Positions 15,657 through 24,946 of a stretch of DNA of 64,000 nt are shown here, piece by piece; position 1 is the stretch's first letter, and every line of letters begins with the position of its first letter. The stretch spans positions 5,443 through 69,442 of the forward strand of contig CAYWWY010000010.1 of assembly GCA_964462525.1 (NCBI GenBank), given 5' to 3'. Below the pieces are notes generated by a model. The model saw only the letters and a list, made by a program, of their open reading frames with translations, did no database searches and was not told the DNA's origin. This stretch comes from CAYWWY01 sp964462525 (GTDB lineage Bacteria; Thermotogota; Thermotogae; MWEM01). A program made the position numbers and the translations under genes.

Positions 15657-17054
15657 ATGGAAAATAAGGGAGATGCATTTGATCTTGTTGTTATCGGCGG
15701 GGGACCGGCAGGATATGTTGGAGCCATTCGGGCCGCTCAATTGGGAATGAAAACCGCTCTTGTGGAGAAAGACCGTTTGGGAGGTGTCTGCCTGAATATG
15801 GGATGTATCCCATCCAAGTCGTTAATCCATCAAGCAGAGGTATTCCGATCAATTTCCGAATTGGAAAAAATGGGGATACAGATTGACCGGAGTGAATTCC
15901 GATACGAGAAAGTCTTTCGCCAGTCAAGGATTGTTGCTGAGAAGCTTTCAAAAGGAGTTCAATTTCTCATGAAAAAAAATGGAATCCAAGTCTTTTCTGC
16001 TTCGGCTAGGTTTGCTTCTTCAAAGGATTTGGAAATAGATGGAATCGGTTTGATTCACGCGAATCGGTTTCTCATAGCAACAGGAACTTCTCCACGGACT
16101 CTTGAGGGTTTTGAGGCGGATGAAAAAACGATCCTATCCTCTACCGGAGCCTTGATGCTCCAGGAGGTGCCCGTTCGGCTTTTGGTCATCGGCAGTGGAG
16201 CGATCGGTATGGAACTAGGAGATGTGTTTCGCGCATTTGGGGCAGAGGTTACGATTGCCGAGATCCTTCCATCCATTTTGCCTACTGAAGATTATGAAAT
16301 TTCCCGTTTTGTTCATCAAGCTTTCCAAAAAAAAGGGATCCGCATACTGACCCAAACAAAGGTTATGAACAATGGCCTATCCAATTCGGGATTATTGGTG
16401 ACTTTTGAGAATTCAGAACAAGGGATTTGGAGGGAAACCTTCACGAATGTATTGGTTGCTGTGGGTAGAAAACCCAATACCGAGGGACTGGGCCTCGATC
16501 GATTGGGTTTCCAGCTGAATCAAGGCTACATTCCAGTTGGAGACTCATACCAAACAACAGTTCCTCATATCTTTGCAGCCGGAGACGTAATTGGCCCTCC
16601 ACTCCTTGCGCATTTGGCTTCAAAAGAATCGGAAATCGCAGTCGAATCGATGGCTGGGTTTCCAACCATATCGAAGGTTCCTCCGGAGAATGTTCCGGGG
16701 GCAACCTACTGTACACCACAAGTAGGAAGCTTTGGAAAGAGAGAAACCGATCTAGAACGAGTTGGAACTCCATATAAAAAATATGTCTTCCCCTATCGAG
16801 GAATTGGGAAAGCAGTTGCTATGGGGAAATCCGAAGGCATGATCAAACTCTTGTCAGACCCGTCTACTCATCAGCTTCTTGGGGCACACATCGTTGGTGA
16901 GCAAGCCACTGAGCTGATTCATGAACTCCTATTATCCAAAACGGAAGGGATTCCCATCGATGCAGTCGCTCGGATGATTCATTCCCATCCGACGATTTCG
17001 GAAGGAATCATGGAAGCATGTCGCGGACTGGATGGATGGGCGATTCATGTTTAG
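15657..17054 (+). CDS. lpdA: dihydrolipoamide dehydrogenase (E3)
   Basis: 465-residue pyridine-nucleotide disulfide oxidoreductase that reoxidises dihydrolipoamide with NAD+. ATG 15657 follows CAAAGGAGGACGAGC. FAD site VVIGGGPAGYVG (11-22), redox disulfide Cys45-Cys50 in GGVCLNMGCIPSK, NAD site LVIGSGAIGMELGDVF, C-terminal active-site His444/Glu449 in HSHPTISEG. No E1, E2 or glycine-cleavage genes are nearby, so the partner complex must be elsewhere. It is the last gene of the unit that starts with the four mini-genes and abuts the convergent MATE gene. Confidence 0.93.
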   Translation: MENKGDAFDLVVIGGGPAGYVGAIRAAQLGMKTALVEKDRLGGVCLNMGCIPSKSLIHQAEVFRSISELEKMGIQIDRSEFRYEKVFRQSRIVAEKLSKGVQFLMKKNGIQVFSASARFASSKDLEIDGIGLIHANRFLIATGTSPRTLEGFEADEKTILSSTGALMLQEVPVRLLVIGSGAIGMELGDVFRAFGAEVTIAEILPSILPTEDYEISRFVHQAFQKKGIRILTQTKVMNNGLSNSGLLVTFENSEQGIWRETFTNVLVAVGRKPNTEGLGLDRLGFQLNQGYIPVGDSYQTTVPHIFAAGDVIGPPLLAHLASKESEIAVESMAGFPTISKVPPENVPGATYCTPQVGSFGKRETDLERVGTPYKKYVFPYRGIGKAVAMGKSEGMIKLLSDPSTHQLLGAHIVGEQATELIHELLLSKTEGIPIDAVARMIHSHPTISEGIMEACRGLDGWAIHV

Positions 17055-17056
17055 TC

Positions 17057-18403
17057 CTAGACTGTGTTCACTACGTTTTTGGCCCATTTCTGACTTCGGA
17101 ATCGGAAGGTCATTATCAATAATTTAACCATTTCTTCGATGATTGTTACTCCAAAAACAAAGGGGAAAGGCCATCGAAGAACCAGACCGGTTATGCCCAC
17201 CATAGGTACACCAATCCCCCAGAGGGTTAACGATTCCACAATAAATGTAAAGCGAGTGTCGGCCCCGGATCGAAGGATCCCTACCACAAGAATGCAATTG
17301 AGGTTTCGAACCGGAAAAAAAACCATAGCCATGATCAGAATCGTCCAAGCGAGCTGATGTACCTCGGGAATTACGTTGAATAAAGAAAGCAACGGATTTC
17401 CAGCGAGCAGAATCAATAGAGCAAGGCCGATCGAAATTACGAGAGACAACCGAAGGAGATGGCGCCCTTCTCGCTGGGCCGTTTCAAACTGCGAAAGACC
17501 GATTGATTTCCCCAATACAACTGCAGTAGCTGTTGCCAAGGCAAAAAGAACAGAAAACGAGAGACTTTGGATCGCCTCGATAATCCGGTTAACAGCAACA
17601 ACTTGCGTACTAATATGGCCATAAAAAATTGCATAGGTAGTTACTCCCAAGGACCATACAAACTCATTCCCAATCGTTGGCATTGTATAAGACAGAAACC
17701 GGTGAATAAACCGTCTTTGAATACTTTTAACATGAACGATCCCAAAACTACCTGGGTAATTTTTGCATCGCAGCAGAACCATATAGATAACAAACTCCAA
17801 TGTGCGAGAAATGAGCGTCCCGATACCCGCTCCCATCGTTCCCAAAGCGGGAGCTCCAAAGTTCCCAAAGATAAAGATCCAATTGAGAAACACATTGCTG
17901 AGCATAGTTACTACGCTGATCAGCATGGCAACAAATGCGTGTTCTGTGCTTCTCATTGTTGTAGCGAAGATAAGCGAAACGGCAGTAATCGGGAAAGAGA
18001 TCGCGACAATCTGCAGATACTGTGCCCCTTGTGCGATGACCAATGGGTCAGGAGTAAAAATCCTCAAGGTGACATTCGAAAAAAACACCCCCATTACAAA
18101 AAATAACAGGGAAGCCAAGACACCAAAGATGCTCATCAAGCAAGCAGTTTTGGCTATATTGTCAATTTCCTTTTTCCCCCAAAACTGAGCGATGAAAATC
18201 GCTCCACCCGAGCTTAGTCCAAACAACAGCAGATGAAAAAGAAAATAGAACTGGTTGGACAATCCAACCGACGCGATCGCTACTTCCCCAAGTTGTCCGA
18301 TCATCAGAGTATCCACAAAATTTACCGCGCTAAATATGATTTGCTGAATGGCAATTGGAAGGGCGATTGAAAATACCTTTCGATAGAATGATTCTGAGGA
18401 CAT
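17057..18403 (-). CDS. MATE-family multidrug/metabolite exporter
   Basis: 448-residue membrane protein with about twelve hydrophobic helices in two homologous halves, beginning FSIALPIAIQQIIFSAVNFVDTLMIGQLGEVAIASVG, typical of the DinF/NorM-type MATE family that exports cations or drugs using Na+ or H+. AAGGAAC precedes ATG 18403. It stands alone behind the lysS terminator and ends 3 bp from the convergent lpdA. Substrate cannot be inferred. Confidence 0.92.
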   Translation of the reverse strand: MSSESFYRKVFSIALPIAIQQIIFSAVNFVDTLMIGQLGEVAIASVGLSNQFYFLFHLLLFGLSSGGAIFIAQFWGKKEIDNIAKTACLMSIFGVLASLLFFVMGVFFSNVTLRIFTPDPLVIAQGAQYLQIVAISFPITAVSLIFATTMRSTEHAFVAMLISVVTMLSNVFLNWIFIFGNFGAPALGTMGAGIGTLISRTLEFVIYMVLLRCKNYPGSFGIVHVKSIQRRFIHRFLSYTMPTIGNEFVWSLGVTTYAIFYGHISTQVVAVNRIIEAIQSLSFSVLFALATATAVVLGKSIGLSQFETAQREGRHLLRLSLVISIGLALLILLAGNPLLSLFNVIPEVHQLAWTILIMAMVFFPVRNLNCILVVGILRSGADTRFTFIVESLTLWGIGVPMVGITGLVLRWPFPFVFGVTIIEEMVKLLIMTFRFRSQKWAKNVVNTV

Positions 18404-18423
18404 GATCCGGTTCCTTTCGCTTC

Positions 18424-18455
18424 AAAAAGGAAGCGGCAACATGCCGCTTCCTTTT
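18424..18455 (-). terminator. terminator of the zapA-lysS operon
   Basis: Perfect 14-bp stem AAAAGGAAGCGGCA / TGCCGCTTCCTTTT with a 3-nt loop; on the minus strand it ends in a T-run. It lies 20 bp after lysS. Confidence 0.9.
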
Positions 18456-18475
18456 GGTTCTTCGTAGGTCATTTT

Positions 18476-19990
18476 CTATTCAGATAAGTTAGAAAAGTCG
18501 GCTTCTTCATCGATCTCGCGGTAAAGAAAATCCGGTTTCACCAAAGGAAACGGAATGACATCGCGGATAGAAGAAGCGTTCGTCAAAAACATAATCAACC
18601 GGTCGATTCCAATGCCCAATCCACCTGTAGGAGGAAGCCCATACTCAAGAGCGCGAATAAAATCTTGATCCATCATTTGGGCTTCTTCATCTCCTTTATC
18701 TCTGAGTTGCATTTGTGCCTCAAAACGAATGCGTTGATCGATTGGATCGTTCAACTCGCTAAAGGCATTTCCCAATTCTCTGCCAAAAACAATTGGTTCG
18801 AATCGTTCGGTTACTCCTGGTTTTGCTCTATGTTTTTTTGCCAATGGTGAGATGGAAATGGGGTGTTCGGTGATCATGGTAGGCTGTATGATTCGGTCTT
18901 CTACGAGCCCCCACAACGATTCGATCATATGCCCTTTATCTCGAATCAACGGGACTTTTCCATGTTCTCGGAGTTTTTGGATTAGTGTGTCTTCTGGATC
19001 ATTAATAATATCGGTACCCAAATGCTTATGAATGCACTCTGCCATGGTCATTCGTTTCCAAGGAGGCGAGAAGTCGATCATAGTTCCCTGGTATTCCAGT
19101 TGATGTGTTCCTTTGATCTGGAAGACTACATGGGCAATCATTTCCTCGACAAGTTCCATAATATCGGAATAATCTGCGTAAGCCTGATACGCTTCTAGCA
19201 TCGTAAACTCGGGAGAGTGCTTATAGCTTACCCCTTCATTTCGAAAGTTTTTGTTCATCTCGAAAACCCGTTCAAAACCACCCACAACCAATCGTTTCAG
19301 ATAAAGTTCCGGGGCAATGCGCAAATATAGATCAATATCGTAGGCGTTCATATGCGTTACAAAAGGTTTTGCTGAGGCTCCCCCCACAAGGTAATGCAAC
19401 ATCGGTGTATCTACTTCGATAAACCCGCGTTCCACCATGAACTCCCGCAGCAAATGAAGCGTTTTAAAACGGACCTCAAATCGGTGAAAGCTCTCGGTAT
19501 TCGCTATCAAATCGACGTATCGTTGCCGGTATATGACTTCTTTATCCTTCATGCCATGCCATTTTTCTGGTAAAGTACGTATAGATTTGGATAAAAGTTG
19601 AAAGTGATTGACGAAAACCGACATTTCACCTGTTTTTGACCGGAAAGGAAATCCATCCACGCCCAGAAAATCACCGACGTTTATAAACCGCTTAAAGAAC
19701 TCGAAGGAAGATTCACCCACTTCATTCTTCCGGATATAGGATTGAATTGATCCGTATCCATCCCGAAGTTCAAAAAAACAGGATTTGCCGTGATCCCGAA
19801 TTGCCATAACCCGCCCGCAAACCGATAATGATACCTCCTGTCGTACTTCACCATTTTTCATTTCGTAGAAATCTTCGTTTACCTGTTTCGATGAGTGCGT
19901 GCGATCAAACCGATAGGGATAGGGATTATGTCCCATTGATTGAAGATCATGAATTTGCTGTTCTTTATAATCTCGAATGGGATCACTCAT
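18476..19990 (-). CDS. lysS: lysyl-tRNA synthetase, class II
   Basis: 504 residues, the usual size. N-terminal OB-fold anticodon-binding domain (VCGRVMAIRDHGKSCFFELRDG), then class II core: motif 2 FRNEGVSYKHSPEFTMLEAY and motif 3 GGLGIGIDRLIMFLTN. Last gene of the greA-lysS end of the operon, 8 bp downstream of greA, followed by a strong terminator. Confidence 0.97.
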   Translation of the reverse strand: MSDPIRDYKEQQIHDLQSMGHNPYPYRFDRTHSSKQVNEDFYEMKNGEVRQEVSLSVCGRVMAIRDHGKSCFFELRDGYGSIQSYIRKNEVGESSFEFFKRFINVGDFLGVDGFPFRSKTGEMSVFVNHFQLLSKSIRTLPEKWHGMKDKEVIYRQRYVDLIANTESFHRFEVRFKTLHLLREFMVERGFIEVDTPMLHYLVGGASAKPFVTHMNAYDIDLYLRIAPELYLKRLVVGGFERVFEMNKNFRNEGVSYKHSPEFTMLEAYQAYADYSDIMELVEEMIAHVVFQIKGTHQLEYQGTMIDFSPPWKRMTMAECIHKHLGTDIINDPEDTLIQKLREHGKVPLIRDKGHMIESLWGLVEDRIIQPTMITEHPISISPLAKKHRAKPGVTERFEPIVFGRELGNAFSELNDPIDQRIRFEAQMQLRDKGDEEAQMMDQDFIRALEYGLPPTGGLGIGIDRLIMFLTNASSIRDVIPFPLVKPDFLYREIDEEADFSNLSE

Positions 19991-19998
19991 CGAAGTTC

Positions 19999-20475
19999 CT
20001 AAAATTCGATCCCAAGAATTTTGTATTTCTGCGACCCCCCTGGGGCTTTCACTCGCACTACATCATCAACACGGCTTCCGTACAGAGATCGACCTAATGG
20101 GGATTCAACGCTGATCTTATTTTCAAATATATCAGCTTCTTGAGGGTTCACCAGTTTCATCCGTTTTTCCTCTCCGGATTGAATGTCCTTAAGCAAAATT
20201 ACTTGACCCAAGGATATGGTGTCCCTTTGGAATTCGTTGGGATCAATGATTTCCGCTTTTCCCAGAATATTCTCCAGCTCCAAGATCCTTCCGTTGACGC
20301 GACCCTGTTCATTTTTCGCTTCTTCATACTCGCTGTTCTCGCTTAAATCTCCAAATTCTCTTGCTTCTTTGATCCTTTGTGCAATCTCATACATAAGCTT
20401 CTCTTTGAGCGTTTTCAGCTCTTCGTTCATCGCATCAAAACCCTCTTTGGTTAAGTAGATGACATCTCTTTTCAT
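19999..20475 (-). CDS. greA: transcript cleavage factor GreA
   Basis: 158 residues: N-terminal coiled coil with LTKEGFDAMNEELKTLK and the acidic tip GDLSENSEYEEAKNEQ, C-terminal FKBP-like domain ending SPLGRSLYGSRVDDVVRV. It rescues backtracked RNA polymerase by stimulating cleavage. It directly abuts nrdR (1-bp junction) and precedes lysS, a common Bacillota-type arrangement. Confidence 0.97.
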   Translation of the reverse strand: MKRDVIYLTKEGFDAMNEELKTLKEKLMYEIAQRIKEAREFGDLSENSEYEEAKNEQGRVNGRILELENILGKAEIIDPNEFQRDTISLGQVILLKDIQSGEEKRMKLVNPQEADIFENKISVESPLGRSLYGSRVDDVVRVKAPGGSQKYKILGIEF

Positions 20476-20934
20476 TCATTTCCCTCCTTGCCGCAATTCT
20501 TCGACCAGATTCCGAAACTGGTCAATATCCCTGAAATCTTTATATACAGAGGCAAATCGCACATACGCAACTCGGTCAACTTCCTTCAGCTTCTGAAAGA
20601 CTAGTTCCCCAATCTCTGAAGAAGGGACTTCGGTTTTTCCTCGTTTCTGAAGAAGAACCTCTACTTCGGTGATGATATGATTCAAAATCTCTGTGGACAC
20701 TTCTCGCTTTTCACAAGCCTTTAGTAAGCCGGCCATTACCTTTTCACGGCGAAACAGTTCTCGACTTCCGTTGCGTTTGACAACTGTTATTGGTTCTGTC
20801 TCATACCGCTCATAAGTGGTGAATCGGTTTTGACAAATAGGGCATTCCCTTCTCCGGCGGATTGCTTGGTTCTCTTCAGCTGGTCGGGAATCGATAACTT
20901 TTGTTTCCGGCGACAAACAGTAGGGACATTTCAT
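20476..20934 (-). CDS. nrdR: transcriptional repressor NrdR
   Basis: 152 residues, full length. N-terminal zinc ribbon MKCPYC...RRRRECPICQNRFTTYER with two CxxC pairs, followed by an ATP-cone (ITVVKRNGSRELFRREKV). It represses ribonucleotide reductase genes according to the ATP/dATP ratio. It overlaps whiA by ATGA. Confidence 0.97.
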   Translation of the reverse strand: MKCPYCLSPETKVIDSRPAEENQAIRRRRECPICQNRFTTYERYETEPITVVKRNGSRELFRREKVMAGLLKACEKREVSTEILNHIITEVEVLLQKRGKTEVPSSEIGELVFQKLKEVDRVAYVRFASVYKDFRDIDQFRNLVEELRQGGK

Positions 20935-21884
20935 GGGGTTTCCTCTTCATCCGATAGTTCTCGGGCAATTTTTTGAATCTTTTTCATCCGGTTGTATACC
21001 GCCGATTTTGTGATGGGGATTTTCATCCGCTCTCCCAACTCTTGAAGCGTCAAGTCCTCGTTTTCCATCCGAAGCTGAGCAAGCTCTTTCAGTACGGGGT
21101 CGAGAATATCCAATCCCATTTCTTCAGCAATTGTCCGGATTGCTTTCATTTGCGCAAAACTGCTGCTGCCAATTTTGTTCGCATTGGCCAAGGTAAAGTT
21201 GATCGATCGATTGACGTCGCTTCGGATCCTCCTAGTTTCTACCATTTGTTCCAACTGGGCAGAGGCTTTTTCTGCGCCCATGAGCTGGAGTATTTCAACT
21301 AAATCCATGGATCGTTTAATGTAGAGTTTATGACCTTTGGGACAGGGATAAAGACCACTGTGAATATTCACTAGATGTTTAAGGGTCTTTTGAACTCGTT
21401 GCATGAGCGCAAAGGAGTCCTTTTCGAGGATTTCAAAATGATACTCTTTCAGAGGATCAACGATTGAGCCGCTAACGAGAAAAACGCCTCTGAGAAAATC
21501 TCCAAAAAAACCCAAATCTTCTTCAAACAACGGAAGAAATGATTCCTCTCCCTCTAGGTGGAATCCATGACGCTCCATATGATACCATATTTCTCTTCCG
21601 AATGCTTCAATACGATAGCTTTTCCGACGAAACAAATACGGATCAACAGAATATGATGCCGAAAGCTGATCTGCCCCGACTTGTTTGAATAGAGAAAAAA
21701 TCCGCCGAGCAATAGCTGATTCTGCGGTATGTAAGACTAAGGATTGACTGTTTCTCGCTCCTTTCCCTTTTAAAATCAGAATCCCCCTCATTTTTAGCAT
21801 ACCACCCAATTCATAAAAAACACTCGTTTGTGTTCTGAGAGGGCGGGCGCTTAGCTCTTTTTTTACTTCGGAGCTAAAACTCAC
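20931..21884 (-). CDS. whiA: WhiA-family DNA-binding protein
   Basis: 317 residues: N-terminal LAGLIDADG-like fold (FLRGVFLVSGSIVDP) and a C-terminal helix-turn-helix (LTLQELGERMKIPITKSAVYNRMKK). Starts at GTG 21884, sharing GTGA with the yvcK stop. In Bacillota WhiA affects cell division and fatty-acid composition; its exact DNA targets here are unknown. The rapZ-yvcK-whiA trio is a conserved synteny block. Confidence 0.95.
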   Translation of the reverse strand: MSFSSEVKKELSARPLRTQTSVFYELGGMLKMRGILILKGKGARNSQSLVLHTAESAIARRIFSLFKQVGADQLSASYSVDPYLFRRKSYRIEAFGREIWYHMERHGFHLEGEESFLPLFEEDLGFFGDFLRGVFLVSGSIVDPLKEYHFEILEKDSFALMQRVQKTLKHLVNIHSGLYPCPKGHKLYIKRSMDLVEILQLMGAEKASAQLEQMVETRRIRSDVNRSINFTLANANKIGSSSFAQMKAIRTIAEEMGLDILDPVLKELAQLRMENEDLTLQELGERMKIPITKSAVYNRMKKIQKIARELSDEEETP

Positions 21885-22849
21885 CGGTTATTGTCCTTAT
21901 CAAAGACTTCGAATATTAATCGAGCAAGTTCGGTTTCATCATGACGAACCTTGAGCAACCCATCTCTTGGATCTTCGACAAGTTTTACCAATTGCCCGAG
22001 AATCACTTCGGTATCCAAGACCGCACCATCATTCAGGACTGGCTGAGCAGACTCTTTCCCGTACCGGTTTAAGATCTCAGATGGAATCGCTTGAGCATTA
22101 CCAATAACGAGATCCACCTTTTGCCCCAGGTATTTACATATTTGGCTGTAATGATCAAATAAAGAAAAGCCCACAGTTTCTCTGGGTTGAGTCATGATAT
22201 TGGAGATATAGATTTTTATCGCGCTTCGATTTCCTTGAATCGCTTCTGCTACCCCTTTAGCTAATAAGTTCGGGATAATGCTTGTAAAAAGACTCCCGGG
22301 ACCAAAAAGGATACCGTCGGCGGAACGGAGGCAGTCGATCACTTCGGGGATCGCAACCATCAGTTGGTCCGTTGTTAGGTGAGCAATTCGGCTTTGGGTA
22401 TGAGCAATCTCTTCTTCGCCAAAATACTGGATGCCGCCTTCATCGGTTGCAACCAGATGGATCATCTGATCACTGACAGGCAAGACTCTTCCTTTAATCG
22501 CCAACACTTCCGAAAGTTGTTTTACCGCTTCTGGAAAACTCCCCAAAATTCTGGTCAAGGCAGCAAGAATGATGTTACCAACAGAATGGCCCTCAAACAC
22601 TCCTTCATTTCGAAATCGATATCCAATCAGTTGTGTTAAAAGGTCTTCATCTTTTGCCATTGCCACAATATTGCTTCGAACATCACCCGGAGGGGGGATA
22701 TTCATTTCTTTCCGGATCGTACCCGAGCTGCCGCCATTGTCCGTAATGGTGACAATTCCGGTTAAGTTCCAATACCCATTATAGAGTTTCAAACCTCTCA
22801 TAAGAGTCGAAAGTCCTGTCCCCCCACCAATAGCGGCTATCTGTTTCAT
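21881..22849 (-). CDS. yvcK: gluconeogenesis factor YvcK (GlmR)/CofD-like protein
   Basis: 322 residues with the N-terminal nucleotide-binding AAIGGGTGLSTLMRGLK and VTDNGGSSGTIRKEM motifs of the YvcK/CofD fold, plus DGILFGPGSLFTSIIPNLL. In Bacillus this UDP-GlcNAc-binding protein regulates envelope precursor synthesis and growth on gluconeogenic carbon. GAGGAAC precedes ATG 22849, 11 bp downstream of rapZ. Confidence 0.95.
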   Translation of the reverse strand: MKQIAAIGGGTGLSTLMRGLKLYNGYWNLTGIVTITDNGGSSGTIRKEMNIPPPGDVRSNIVAMAKDEDLLTQLIGYRFRNEGVFEGHSVGNIILAALTRILGSFPEAVKQLSEVLAIKGRVLPVSDQMIHLVATDEGGIQYFGEEEIAHTQSRIAHLTTDQLMVAIPEVIDCLRSADGILFGPGSLFTSIIPNLLAKGVAEAIQGNRSAIKIYISNIMTQPRETVGFSLFDHYSQICKYLGQKVDLVIGNAQAIPSEILNRYGKESAQPVLNDGAVLDTEVILGQLVKLVEDPRDGLLKVRHDETELARLIFEVFDKDNNR

Positions 22850-22860
22850 ATGTTCCTCAT

Positions 22861-23745
22861 TTACGCATAATGTAAATCTCGATGCTCCGATTTCACGCGA
22901 TACCCTTTCGCGCTATAAAACTCAGCAAGCTTCTGAACCAAATAGACCGAACGGTGCTGACCGCCTGTACAACCAACGCTGATGCTAATATTCCATCTGC
23001 CTTCTTCTTCATACGCCTTTAGGGCGATTTCGAACAATGCGATTAGCGTTGTCAGATAATCGTGCACAGTTGAGTATTGCTCCAAATACTGAGCAACTTC
23101 AAAATCCATTCCAGTCATCGACGCAATTTCAGGTACATAATGGGGATTGGGTAGGAAACGGCTATCTATTAGATAGTCCACATTGAGGGGGATCCCATAT
23201 TTGAACCCAAAACTGGTCAAATGCAACGTGATGATATGCGTCCCCGAGTCTTCGGAACCAGCCAAAAAAGAGATCAATTTTTCTCGCAATTGGTGGGTGT
23301 TCAGCTTTGATGTATCGAGAACCACATCAGCTATCTCTTTAAACGGAGCAAGCATTACCATTTCTTTCTCTATAGCTTTTGATGTGTCCCCGTTTTCTGC
23401 AATGGGATGCTTTCTCCGAGTCAAAGCAAACCGATTGACAAGCGCATCCTTCTGAGCCTCTAAGTAAAAGACTTGCAAAGAGATTTGAGCATGTTTGGTT
23501 TGAAACCGTTGAATCATTTCAACAGCAAAGCTAAGGTCCTTTTTCCAACGGGCATCTACTCCAAGAGCCATTTTGTTGATATCCATATGTTCAAAAAGAC
23601 TCATTATATCCCAAAGCATTTGCTGAGGAATGTTATCGACACAATAAAAACCAATATCCTCCAGAAGACCTAAACTGGTGCTCTTTCCCGCGCCCGATAA
23701 ACCCGTCACGATGATCAGTTGTTTTTTGTCATCCGGTTTTGACAC
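22861..23745 (-). CDS. rapZ: RNase adapter RapZ / YvcJ nucleotide-binding protein
   Basis: About 294 residues: P-loop GLSGAGKST followed by LEDIGFYCVDNIPQQM, and the C-terminal half with VGCTGGQHRSVYLVQKL. No ATG fits; GTG 23745 (or TTG 23748) lies 9-12 nt after GAGGAGG and gives the family-typical start before KKQLIIVTGLSG. It overlaps the murI end. In proteobacteria RapZ controls GlmS through small RNAs; in Bacillota the role is less clear. Confidence 0.93.
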   Translation of the reverse strand: MSKPDDKKQLIIVTGLSGAGKSTSLGLLEDIGFYCVDNIPQQMLWDIMSLFEHMDINKMALGVDARWKKDLSFAVEMIQRFQTKHAQISLQVFYLEAQKDALVNRFALTRRKHPIAENGDTSKAIEKEMVMLAPFKEIADVVLDTSKLNTHQLREKLISFLAGSEDSGTHIITLHLTSFGFKYGIPLNVDYLIDSRFLPNPHYVPEIASMTGMDFEVAQYLEQYSTVHDYLTTLIALFEIALKAYEEEGRWNISISVGCTGGQHRSVYLVQKLAEFYSAKGYRVKSEHRDLHYA

Positions 23746-24577
23746 CAAATGAACCAACCTCCTCGGGTACAATTACTTTTCTTACTTCCTGAACCCAACC
23801 GACTTGGAACCGTTTGAGCGTCCGTATGAATTGATCGGGGTTTCCGGTAACCATGATTTGCGTCTCCGATTGCGCTTCTTTCCCTTCAGAAGATATGTTC
23901 ATCATCCGGACCAATTCACTTGCTACGGCATAAGCGGGATCAAAAAACTCAATGGAGGTGCTTTGTTTCATAACGCTCAATAAAAAGGGATAATGAGTGC
24001 AACCAAAAACAATCGTTTGAAGATCATGCCGAATTAGTTCTGAGAGGTATTCTTTAGAGACAGTGTACAAGGCAGAAGGGTTTACATCCCACCCTTCGAT
24101 CAACGGGACCAAAAGAGGACAGGCCTTTTGATAGATGCGAGAACCCATCGGGAGAACTGCGGAGAGTTTTTTTTGGTAGCACCCACTTTGCACTGTCCGC
24201 TCGGTGGCAATAATGCCAATGTTTACAGGATTCACAGAGTATCGGGATTGAAGAGACCGAACAGCCGGATCGATAACACCGACAACCGGGCAGTTTGACT
24301 CTTCATCAAAGATATCCATTGCGACAGAATGAGAAGTATTGCATGCGACTACTAGGTGATCCAACTGAAGTTGGTTGAAAAAGTGAACATTTCTACGGGC
24401 AAGTAATCGAAGGGTTTGGATCGATTTCGAGCCATACGGAAGGTTTTCAGTATCTCCCAAATAAAACAAAGAAAAAGACAGGCCAACCTGAGAAAAGGCC
24501 CTCCGAATGGCATTTGCTACCGATATTCCCCCCACGCCTGAATCAAAGATACCAATCCGTTTAGCTGACCATATCAC
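23729..24577 (-). CDS. murI: glutamate racemase
   Basis: Makes D-glutamate for peptidoglycan. Core begins RIGIFDSGVGGISVA and contains both catalytic cysteines, in VVACNTSH and VFGCTHYP, plus YLGDTENLPYGSK. The likely start is GTG 24577, about 282 residues; the longer reading frame upstream (to 24706) is an out-of-frame copy of the zapA region with no family similarity. It overlaps zapA by 17 nt and rapZ at the other end. Confidence 0.93.
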   Translation of the reverse strand: MIWSAKRIGIFDSGVGGISVANAIRRAFSQVGLSFSLFYLGDTENLPYGSKSIQTLRLLARRNVHFFNQLQLDHLVVACNTSHSVAMDIFDEESNCPVVGVIDPAVRSLQSRYSVNPVNIGIIATERTVQSGCYQKKLSAVLPMGSRIYQKACPLLVPLIEGWDVNPSALYTVSKEYLSELIRHDLQTIVFGCTHYPFLLSVMKQSTSIEFFDPAYAVASELVRMMNISSEGKEAQSETQIMVTGNPDQFIRTLKRFQVGWVQEVRKVIVPEEVGSFGVKTG

Positions 24578-24860
24578 TTCGGTCTGCTTTTCTCCCTTCC
24601 ATCTCAAGCAGCAAACGTTCCAATCGCTCTTCCAAGTCTTTTTGGTGCTCTTCCAACTGACCCACTTTGGAAGAGTAGATGAGAAGAAGGAGAACCAGGA
24701 TTTCATCGAATGTCGAGGATTCGTTGGAATCTTTGAACTTTCCGAACCGCTGGAAATCCATTTCCACCCGTTCTATTGCTTTTTGAACCGCTTCGGGAGA
24801 TTCATCGGTCTTGAATGCGTATTCTTTTCCGCCAAGTTCAATACTGATCCTTCTCTTCAA
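24561..24860 (-). CDS. zapA: cell division protein ZapA
   Basis: 99 residues starting at TTG 24860 behind GTGAGGGATA. N-terminal strand ISIELGGKEYAFKTDESPE and a long C-terminal coiled coil (QLEEHQKDLEERLERLLLEME) match ZapA, which bundles FtsZ filaments at the division ring. First gene of the eight-gene operon, directly behind a good promoter. Confidence 0.85.
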   Translation of the reverse strand: MKRRISIELGGKEYAFKTDESPEAVQKAIERVEMDFQRFGKFKDSNESSTFDEILVLLLLIYSSKVGQLEEHQKDLEERLERLLLEMEGRKADRSDMVS

Positions 24861-24894
24861 TATCCCTCACTCCCCCGGGGAACCCCCATATAGA

Positions 24895-24923
24895 ATTGTA
24901 TCACAAACCCGTGTGGAAATCAA
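24895..24923 (-). promoter_or_regulatory. sigma-70-type promoter for the zapA-lysS operon
   Basis: On the minus strand: TTGATT (24923-24918), 17-nt spacer, TACAAT (24900-24895), 35 bp before the zapA start. Confidence 0.75.
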
Positions 24924-24946
24924 ACCATCAAAGTCTATTCACTCGA

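Noticed and set aside
24578..24706. Longer murI reading frame starting upstream
   Set aside because: The extra 43 codons are out-of-frame zapA sequence and the glutamate racemase family starts at RIGIFDSG; GTG 24577 is preferred.
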